Assembly (NCBI GenBank): GCA_910587055.1
Contig: CAJUKY010000033.1
Coordinates: 1-11,949, forward strand
DNA: 11,949 nucleotides
DNA from: Candidatus Gastranaerophilales bacterium
GTDB lineage: Bacteria > Cyanobacteriota > Vampirovibrionia > Gastranaerophilales > Gastranaerophilaceae
Direction of reading: 5' to 3'
Shown here piece by piece: positions 1-3,770 of this stretch; the first letter of the stretch is position 1, and every line of letters begins with the position of its first letter. The translations under genes and the position numbers were made by a program. The notes below the pieces were generated by a model. It was given only the letters and a program-made list of their open reading frames with translations. It did not search any database and was not told the origin of the DNA.

Positions 1-646
1 CAATGTTTTAGGGCAATTTGACGATTCTGCAAATAATCTTGTCATAAAAAATTTCGGGCCTGAAAATCTTAAAGAAATACTCTACAAAAGGGATTTACCC
101 CTTCATATAAGCTGTGATTTCAACGTAGACCCGATGTGCTGGATTTTAGGGTACAAAGATGCAGAAAGAGCCTACTTTTTAGACGAAATTGTACTTGAAA
201 ACACCACAACAGTGCTTGCCTGTGAGGAATTCGGGCGCAGATACGGCGGACACCGCGGCAGGATAATAATTAACGGCGATGCATCAGGCGATAATCGTTC
301 CTGCGTAAGCGAATACACGAATTATATTTTGATGAAAAGATGCTTTTCAAATTTGGGTTTCCGCCTTGTAGACATTGAAATCAGGGGTTTTAACCCCCCT
401 ATTAAAAACAGAATCAGCGCCTTTAATTGTCTTGTAAAAAGCCAGAACGGTAGGCGCAGACTGTTTATTGACCCTAAATGCCGGAAATTATTATACAATA
501 TTGAAAATTTAAAATACCGTGAAGGCTCTTCAATTCTTGATTTACCGGCATATACAACAATCCGGCAAAATCCTGAGGCAAAATTTTTAGGTCACCCTTT
601 TGATGCCGCAAGTTATCTGGTGGAGTATTATTTCCCGATTGTGTAA
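1..646 (+). CDS. terL: Terminase large subunit, C-terminal (nuclease) part; continues from 11259 across the circle junction
   Basis: This is the 3' part of the DNA-packaging motor gene. Its 5' part is at the other end of the window, and the frame is continuous when the 47-bp overlap is closed, giving 429 aa in total. The visible motifs are those of the RNase H-like terminase nuclease. CDFNVDP supplies acidic residues D254 and D258, INGDASGD supplies D308, and HPFDAASYLV near the C-terminus supplies D416 (numbering of the joined protein). In tailed phages this domain cuts concatemeric or circular genome DNA at the start and end of packaging, while docked on the portal. The gene stops at TAA 644-646. 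A 141-bp spacer separates it from the next rightward gene. Assignment rests on motifs and on the adjacent portal and small terminase genes. Confidence 0.95.
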   Translation, partial: NVLGQFDDSANNLVIKNFGPENLKEILYKRDLPLHISCDFNVDPMCWILGYKDAERAYFLDEIVLENTTTVLACEEFGRRYGGHRGRIIINGDASGDNRSCVSEYTNYILMKRCFSNLGFRLVDIEIRGFNPPIKNRISAFNCLVKSQNGRRRLFIDPKCRKLLYNIENLKYREGSSILDLPAYTTIRQNPEAKFLGHPFDAASYLVEYYFPIV

Positions 647-787
647 GCAAAAATCTTTAAAGCATGGAATTTGCCGGTTTTGGCATGGGAATTTCAGTAA
701 AAGCATGCTTTTTAAGGGGTTTTAAAAGAAAAAGTTCATAAAAATTCACAAATTAAAGGTAAAGTTAGTGGAAAGGAGTGAAAAGTA
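647..787. other. Spacer with 14-bp palindrome downstream of terL
   Basis: The spacer between terL and the 80-aa gene contains a perfect palindrome, AAAAGCATGCTTTT, at 699-712. It is followed by one more T and then AAGGGG. As RNA it would form a short stem before a brief U-run, so it could be a weak terminator or an operator. A 25-codon ORF at 664-741 has no ribosome binding site and was not accepted as a gene. Confidence 0.35.
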
Positions 788-1030
788 GTGGAAAATTGCG
801 AAGCATTAATACAGTATTCGCCGGTTATAATGCTGGTTTTACTTTATTTTATACAATTAAAAATTTTTGTTACACCGGCTGAGCTTGAAAAAAAACACAG
901 AGAAATTTTATTTGAGGCGGAAAACCGCTTTGCAGCCAGCGGAACAGTTCTTGATTTAAAAGAGCAGATTGGTGAAATTAAAGAAAAGATCGATAAAATT
1001 TATAATCTGTTTTTAACTAATAGCCAGTAA
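788..1030 (+). CDS. Small membrane protein with one N-terminal helix and a charged helical tail (possible holin- or spanin-like protein)
   Basis: I do not recognise a family with confidence. The 80-aa product starts with GTG at 788; an AGGAG at 774-778 lies 9 nt upstream and decides that start. Residues about 10-32 (YSPVIMLVLLYFIQLKIF) form one hydrophobic segment. Residues about 33-75 are a highly charged amphipathic helix (AELEKKHREILFEAENRF, then LKEQIGEIKEKIDKIYNLF) that could form a coiled coil. No signal-peptidase site is evident. Position just after terL matches where T7-like phages keep lysis accessory genes (holin, Rz), and the one-TM plus coiled-coil layout resembles inner-membrane spanins and Mu-type DUF2730 proteins. 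No endolysin gene exists in this genome, so a lysis role is inference from architecture and position only. Confidence 0.7.
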   Translation: MENCEALIQYSPVIMLVLLYFIQLKIFVTPAELEKKHREILFEAENRFAASGTVLDLKEQIGEIKEKIDKIYNLFLTNSQ

Positions 1031-1067
1031 TAACAAGCTTTTTCAGGAAATAGAAATGTTACGGTCT

Positions 1068-1619
1068 TTAATTTTTCTTAAAGAAACTTAATAACGATTT
1101 TTGCGACTGCCTGCTTTTAATGGCTTGGAGCTCCATTTTAAGCGCGTTTAGCTCCGATTCTTTTTTCTTTAATTCAAGATTTAGTTCGTGGTATTTTTCC
1201 TGCCAGAATTTTACATTTTCTTTCTCTTCGTTTCTAAGAATTTCCAGCTGCTTAAATCGTCCGGCATCAAGAGCAAGCTCTTCAATCCTTGAAATGAGAC
1301 GCAAAGTAATATCAGGCATGCTTTTTAAAGCCTCCTCAGAAGACCCGTTTTCAAGAATTTCCGCATCAATTACAGGAGCATCAGCATTTGGAATTTCTTG
1401 TGGATTTTTTTGTAAAACCTGCTTAGCAACCTTGTTTCGGCGGGATTTTAAATTGAAATTTCTTATCTCTTCCGCCTCTTTTCTGGAAATTATAATAATT
1501 TTTCCGCCCGGCGTTTCCGCAGATTGAAGCTTGCCTTTGTCTATCCAGGAATATACCGAAGATTGGCTTAATAAAAGCATTTCCTGCGCCTCTTGTATGG
1601 TTAATTTTAATTCGTCCAT
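1068..1619 (-). CDS. HTH / coiled-coil DNA-binding protein, candidate single-protein partition factor
   Basis: This 183-aa leftward gene starts at ATG 1619, with AGGAA at 1626-1630 upstream. Residues about 5-55 (LTIQEAQEMLLLSQSSVYSWIDKGKL, then a GGKIIIISRKEAEEI wing) form a MerR/excisionase-like winged HTH. Residues about 105-170 are a long charged heptad-rich helix. The last nine residues, SLLSFFKKN, form a short hydrophobic and basic tip. HTH, then coiled coil, then short tail is the layout of the Par protein of staphylococcal plasmid pSK1, of KfrA-like proteins and of RacA, which bind repeats near their own gene and stabilise plasmids or anchor DNA. As with pSK1 par, the gene is divergent from a rep gene and is preceded by iterated repeats (1626-1665). 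It could instead be only a repressor or excisionase-like regulator. The partition role is inference. Confidence 0.7.
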   Translation of the reverse strand: MDELKLTIQEAQEMLLLSQSSVYSWIDKGKLQSAETPGGKIIIISRKEAEEIRNFNLKSRRNKVAKQVLQKNPQEIPNADAPVIDAEILENGSSEEALKSMPDITLRLISRIEELALDAGRFKQLEILRNEEKENVKFWQEKYHELNLELKKKESELNALKMELQAIKSRQSQKSLLSFFKKN

Positions 1620-1625
1620 TTTGTA

Positions 1626-1665
1626 TTCCTATATTTTCTAAATAATTCCTAAAAATTCTAAAAAT
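1626..1665 (-). repeat. Four phased 10-bp repeats at the start of the Par-like gene (candidate centromere/operator)
   Basis: Read on the minus strand from 1665 to 1626, the four consecutive units are ATTTTTAGAA, TTTTTAGGAA, TTATTTAGAA and AATATAGGAA. Every unit ends in TAG(A or G)AA with an exact 10-bp period, and TAGAA alternates with TAGGAA, so there is also a 20-bp duplication (15 of 20 identical). Ten bases is close to one helical turn, placing all sites on one face of the DNA. The last unit contains the Shine-Dalgarno of the 183-aa gene, so binding would also repress that gene. The stretch is AT-rich, so some similarity is expected by chance; the exact phasing is what stands out. Confidence 0.5.
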
Positions 1666-1704
1666 TTGGCGGAAATTGCGGTCTTAAAATCCAGTTGCCA
1701 GCAC

Positions 1705-1733
1705 TTGACAAAGATTGTATCATGGAATAACAT
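1705..1733 (+). promoter_or_regulatory. Rightward sigma-70-type promoter for the rep leader
   Basis: A perfect -35 box TTGACA (1705-1710) is followed after 17 bp by TAACAT (1728-1733), which matches 4 of 6 bases of the -10 consensus. A transcript from here would carry a leader of about 340 nt before the Rep start at 2085, crossing the interlocked repeats and the antisense RNA target. A TATAAT at 1743-1748 is nearby but has no well-spaced -35. Confidence 0.5.
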
Positions 1734-1769
1734 TTGAAAGAATATAATGTGAAGAGACGTAAAGTATCG

Positions 1770-1835
1770 TTACCCGTGTGCAATTTGACAGGTAAAACCC
1801 GCTTGCACAGCAAAAAAATAATATAATAAAGGAGG
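1770..1835 (+). promoter_or_regulatory. Potential H-type RNA pseudoknot followed by an orphan Shine-Dalgarno in the rep leader
   Basis: TTACC (1770-1774) can pair with GGTAA (1791-1795), and TGTGCAA (1777-1783) with TTGCACA (1803-1809). The four arms occur in the order A-B-A'-B', which is the order of a pseudoknot. TTAC can also pair with the upstream GTAA (1759-1762), so alternative folds exist. An A-rich tail leads into AAAGGAGGA (1828-1836), the strongest Shine-Dalgarno in this intergenic region. No ATG, GTG or TTG follows at usable distance. The only properly spaced option is ATT at 1842, opening a 12-codon frame that stops at 1880. Pseudoknot-controlled rep expression is known for IncI/IncB plasmids; here it is inference from base complementarity alone. 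Confidence 0.4.
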
Positions 1836-1888
1836 ATTTACATTTTTAAAAATTTTTACGTACTAAATAATTTATTTTGAACAGCAAT

Positions 1889-1929
1889 AAAAAAGAAAAA
1901 GTGCCTCAAACGAAGCACTCACACTACTT
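1889..1929 (-). ncRNA. Candidate short antisense RNA with intrinsic terminator, opposite the rep leader
   Basis: On the minus strand, AGTGCTT (1919-1913) and AGGCACT (1906-1900) form a 7-bp stem (one G-U) around the loop CGTTTG, directly followed by TTTTTC and then TTTTTT (1900-1889). That is a good intrinsic terminator. A strong promoter sits immediately upstream (1935-1962), so the predicted RNA is only about 40 nt. The loop reads UUUG, matching the YUNR loop motif of plasmid copy-control antisense RNAs. The RNA would be fully complementary to the leader made by the 1705 promoter. Alternatively the hairpin is an attenuator on a longer leftward transcript that feeds the Par-like gene. Confidence 0.5.
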
Positions 1930-1934
1930 TTGTT

Positions 1935-1962
1935 ATTATAGCACAGATACTTGTTTTTGCAA
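1935..1962 (-). promoter_or_regulatory. Strong leftward extended -10 promoter of the candidate antisense RNA
   Basis: On the minus strand, TTGCAA (1962-1957), a 16-bp spacer and a perfect TATAAT (1940-1935) are preceded by TGC, giving an extended -10 (TGnTATAAT). Transcription should start near 1928. An inverted repeat, ATACTTG (1947-1953) with CAAGTAT (1960-1966), overlaps the -35 box and spacer and could be an operator. Confidence 0.65.
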
Positions 1963-2038
1963 GTATATTTTGTGTTGATAATTTTAATATAGCATTGTTT
2001 CAGGTCCTTTTTTGCTGATATTACAGGAATTTACACTG

Positions 2039-2065
2039 TATAAAAAGTTGGAAACACTTTTTATA
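2039..2065. promoter_or_regulatory. 27-bp dyad directly upstream of the rep ribosome binding site
   Basis: TATAAAAAGT (2039-2048) and ACTTTTTATA (2056-2065) are perfect 10-bp inverted arms around TGGAAAC. The left arm includes a -10-like TATAAA, and the right arm ends just before the rep Shine-Dalgarno. It could be an operator for Rep autoregulation or a leader hairpin masking translation. There is no U-run suited to a terminator after the right arm. Confidence 0.5.
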
Positions 2066-2084
2066 TAAGGAATTGAGGATTTGT

Positions 2085-2894
2085 ATGAATAAAATTAATT
2101 TAAAAATTTCACAAAAAACCACAGATGAAAGAGAAGAAGATAATAAGGTTATAAGACTGAATATAAGCCAGTTTGAGCTTACAAAAATTTTGTATTCAAG
2201 CGGAATTTTGTCGGAATGTAATCTTACACCATCCGCAAAACTCTTTTTGTGGGCACTTTGCAGCCATTATAACCCCAATAATGAAACAATGTTTCCATCT
2301 CAGCAGACAGTTGCGGCAAAGCTTGGAATCAGCGAAAAATCAGCACAAAGGGCGGTTAAGGAGCTGAAAACCCTTAAGTTAATTGATTATGAAACAAAAA
2401 GAGTGAATCATTACGTATTCGGGCCAAAATTTTTTGAACTGGTCAAAATGTCCGGTATGATAGGTCAAAATGTCCTGAAAGAAGGGGGTCAAAATGTCCG
2501 CCTAACAAATAATAAAGAAAAGAAAGAAAAACAAAAGGAATTTTCTTCTTTTGAAAAGAATAAGGGAAATGCCGGAAGCAAAGAGGGTTTTAGACAGTTT
2601 AAACAAGATAATCTGCCAAACAGAAGAACCCCCAGTGTTGAAGAAACGAAGAAAATTCTGGAAGAAAGAGAAAAGATCAGCGCTATGAGCTCAAATCCGC
2701 AGAATTTTAACAGAGAAGAAGCGCTTAAATGGCTTGAAAACATACCGAAATTCTGGCTTGAGAAGTCAAAAGTAGCCGAATTTCTTGTTCAAAAGTACAA
2801 ATTTAGTGAATTTCAGCAAATTTTAGATAAAAAAGAAGATATTGCGCTTTCAAATAAAAATTCAAATGATAATACAAAATTGAATAAATCCTGA
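2085..2894 (+). CDS. Winged-helix Rep-like protein, candidate replication initiator
   Basis: The 269-aa product starts at ATG 2085, with GAGG at 2075-2078 six bases upstream; this is preferred over a TTG at 2073. Residues about 47-110 (NLTPSAKLFLWALCSHYN, then PSQQTVAAKLGISEKSAQRAVKELKTLKLIDYE) are a winged helix of the HTH_36/DnaD-like type found in plasmid Rep proteins and phage replication proteins. The middle (about 140-200) is lysine- and glutamate-rich and probably disordered. The C-terminus (about 205-255, including EEALKWLENIPKFWLEKSKVAEFLVQKYKF) is helical. Three identical 13-bp iterons lie inside the gene at 2441-2499, as in RepA_N-type plasmids whose origin is within rep. No helicase, primase or polymerase is encoded, so host enzymes would be recruited. 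A transcription-factor role remains possible. Confidence 0.72.
   Translation: MNKINLKISQKTTDEREEDNKVIRLNISQFELTKILYSSGILSECNLTPSAKLFLWALCSHYNPNNETMFPSQQTVAAKLGISEKSAQRAVKELKTLKLIDYETKRVNHYVFGPKFFELVKMSGMIGQNVLKEGGQNVRLTNNKEKKEKQKEFSSFEKNKGNAGSKEGFRQFKQDNLPNRRTPSVEETKKILEEREKISAMSSNPQNFNREEALKWLENIPKFWLEKSKVAEFLVQKYKFSEFQQILDKKEDIALSNKNSNDNTKLNKS
2441..2499 (+). repeat. Three identical 13-bp iterons inside the Rep-like gene, candidate replication origin
   Basis: GGTCAAAATGTCC occurs without mismatch at 2441-2453, 2463-2475 and 2487-2499, spaced 22 and 24 bp, about two helical turns. The first copy is read in a different frame from the other two: it encodes VKMS, while the others encode GQNV. 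The identity is therefore kept at DNA level rather than protein level. A degenerate copy may lie at 2422-2434. I saw no other exact copy in the genome. An A-rich stretch (about 2506-2575) follows directly and could serve as the unwinding element. Rep binding to these sites is inference. Confidence 0.75.
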
Positions 2895-2896
2895 AA

Positions 2897-2914
2897 AATT
2901 TGCTGCAGCAAATT
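2897..2914. repeat. 18-bp perfect palindrome just after rep
   Basis: AATTTGCTGCAGCAAATT begins three bases after the rep stop codon and is a perfect palindrome with a GC-rich centre. It is followed by CTGAAAATTTG rather than a T-run, so it is a poor intrinsic terminator. A protein-binding site or an mRNA 3' end hairpin is possible. Confidence 0.5.
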
Positions 2915-3156
2915 CTGAAAATTTGAAAATTTAATTTATAAAAAAAAGCTGGAAAGTCTTTAAATAAAAAACATTACAGCTGGTTGGAACTTATTAAAAA
3001 AAATTGTAAAGTAATGTAAAGATTTTACCGCACGTAGAATTTTAAATAAGCTGAATTTGAATAAAAACAAGACTTTCCGCCAATTTTTCGGAAATTTTAC
3101 TTGAGTAATTTTACTCTCTGTACAAAAAAATTTATTTTGGTATAGTAAAAATATGG

Positions 3157-3225
3157 TTCGGCAAAAATCAGACAGCGTCTGGAATTTAGGTGTCTGATAT
3201 CCGAAAATCAGTTCATAAGAGCTGA
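3157..3225 (+). other. Nested hairpin element plus adjacent hairpin
   Basis: TTCGG (3157-3161) pairs with CCGAA (3201-3205) and encloses ATCAGACA (3167-3174) paired with TGTCTGAT (3191-3198). Within this, CAGAC (3169-3173) can pair alternatively with GTCTG (3177-3181). Directly after it, TCAGTTC (3208-3214) and GAGCTGA (3219-3225) form a 7-bp stem (one G-U) with the loop ATAA. The stacked complementarity in noncoding DNA suggests a folded RNA or a cruciform-type DNA signal such as a single-strand origin or packaging site. I recognise no known riboswitch family. Confidence 0.4.
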
Positions 3226-3248
3226 ATTAAACAAAGAAAAATAAAACT

Positions 3249-3425
3249 ATGCAACAGTTGATTGAATTAGACTTAATTTACGGAAATTTTTCAATTAATA
3301 CGGGCTTTTTTGCTTTTGTAACGAAGCTTTGGGGGTTGTTATATTTTTGTTTTTTAAATTGCTGCAAACAAAGCACAATACGCACACTATCTGTTTTTGG
3401 GGCGATATCGCCCCCTTATCTTTAG
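3249..3425 (+). CDS. Possible 58-aa membrane peptide (uncertain)
   Basis: An ATG at 3249 opens 58 codons ending at TAG 3423-3425. Residues about 19-40 (GFFAFVTKLWGLLYFCFLNCC) form one continuous hydrophobic segment, as in small holins or single-protein lysis peptides. Against it, no Shine-Dalgarno is visible (the upstream sequence is AAAGAAAAATAAAACT), and its 3' end runs across the GC-rich palindrome at 3399-3414. It lies in front of the tail operon. It may be a chance ORF. Confidence 0.25.
   Translation: MQQLIELDLIYGNFSINTGFFAFVTKLWGLLYFCFLNCCKQSTIRTLSVFGAISPPYL
3399..3414. repeat. GC-rich 16-bp perfect palindrome upstream of the tail operon
   Basis: GGGGCGATATCGCCCC is a perfect palindrome in otherwise AT-rich DNA, about 95 bp before the LuxR-type gene. 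A CTTATCTTT tract follows, so it could be a weak rightward terminator or an operator for the adjacent regulator. A comparable GC stem, GGGGC with GCCCC, occurs before the small terminase gene at about 9093-9109. Confidence 0.45.
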
Positions 3426-3509
3426 GCCTTGCAAGAGAAAACAGGTTTTAACGTATTGAAATTTCAGTAATAATGCTCTTTTTGAACACATATTGGAAGT
3501 GGGGTAAAA

Positions 3510-3767
3510 ATGCAATTAACAACTAAACAGGAACAGATTTTATCGCTGGCGGCAAGGGGGCTGAAAGATAGACATATTGCGGATAGAATGGGCCTTTCTG
3601 TGCGCACGGTGCAAAATCATCTTGCCCGGATTTACACTAAAAACCATACTAATAACCGCGTTTCGGCTATTTGGCTTTATATGAATTCGGAAATTGAAAT
3701 CGTGGAAAGACACGCAGTACAAGGAAAAAAGCGTATTTTAAAAAAAGAAGAAGTTTTAAGGGGATAG
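3510..3767 (+). CDS. Stand-alone LuxR/GerE-type HTH regulator
   Basis: The 85-aa product is almost entirely one GerE-type DNA-binding domain at residues 3-58 (LTTKQEQILSLAARGLKDRHIADRMGLSVRTVQNHL, then NNRVSAIW), including the typical ILSLAARG and VRTVQNHL recognition-helix segments. It has no receiver or ligand-binding domain, followed only by a basic tail (GKKRILKKEE). Full LuxR regulators are usually 200 aa or more, so this is a minimal form. The start ATG 3510 is preceded by GGAAGTGGGG (3495-3504). It is the first gene of the tail operon and ends three bases before the nozzle ATG. A role as activator of structural gene transcription is plausible from position but unproven. The closely similar HTH of ECF sigma-4 domains is an alternative origin. 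Confidence 0.8.
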   Translation: MQLTTKQEQILSLAARGLKDRHIADRMGLSVRTVQNHLARIYTKNHTNNRVSAIWLYMNSEIEIVERHAVQGKKRILKKEEVLRG

Positions 3768-3770
3768 TTG

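Larger units (their letters stand above)
1620..2084. other. 465-bp divergent intergenic control region between Par-like and Rep-like genes
   Basis: No credible full-length gene lies here. In order it holds phased repeats (1626-1665), a rightward promoter (1705-1733), an interlocked pair of inverted repeats (1770-1809), an unattached strong Shine-Dalgarno (1828-1835), a leftward short-RNA unit (about 1889-1962) and a 27-bp dyad (2039-2065) just before the rep ribosome binding site. One near-consensus DnaA box (TTATCAACA, minus strand, 1973-1981) is also present. The density of signals suggests a replication-control region. Confidence 0.6.
2895..3509. other. 615-bp region with multiple inverted repeats and no confident gene
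   Basis: An 18-bp perfect palindrome (2897-2914) follows the rep stop codon. GGAAAGTCTT (2951-2960) and AAGACTTTCC (3069-3078) are perfect 10-bp inverted arms. GTAAAG occurs at 3006 and 3016, and ATTTTAC at 3022, 3094 and 3108. A 6-bp hairpin at 3074-3094 precedes TTTTAC, a weak terminator for rep. A nested hairpin (3157-3205) and a second hairpin (3208-3225) follow, then a possible 58-codon ORF (3249-3425) and a GC-rich palindrome (3399-3414). The region could hold a secondary origin, a packaging site or regulatory RNA; the sequence does not decide among these. Confidence 0.5.

Noticed and set aside
691..712. Shared ATTTCAGTAA motif at 691-700 and 3461-3470, both followed by ATGCT and T-runs, as a phage promoter
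   Set aside because: A shared 10-mer is expected by chance in an AT-rich genome of this size, and no -35/-10 arrangement fits at either place.
664..741. 25-codon ORF (hydrophobic and basic) after terL
   Set aside because: No ribosome binding site, and a 14-bp palindrome runs through it; too short to support without conservation.
1120..1527. Rightward 135-aa ORF opposite the Par-like gene
   Set aside because: It is the complement of a lysine- and glutamate-rich coiled coil, giving an implausible Ser/Phe-rich protein, and has no ribosome binding site.
1973..1981. DnaA box (TTATCAACA on the minus strand)
   Set aside because: A single one-mismatch site with no cluster; only noted in the region description.
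2073..2084. TTG start for Rep at 2073
   Set aside because: The ATG at 2085 has GAGG at correct spacing; the TTG would place that site inside the coding sequence.
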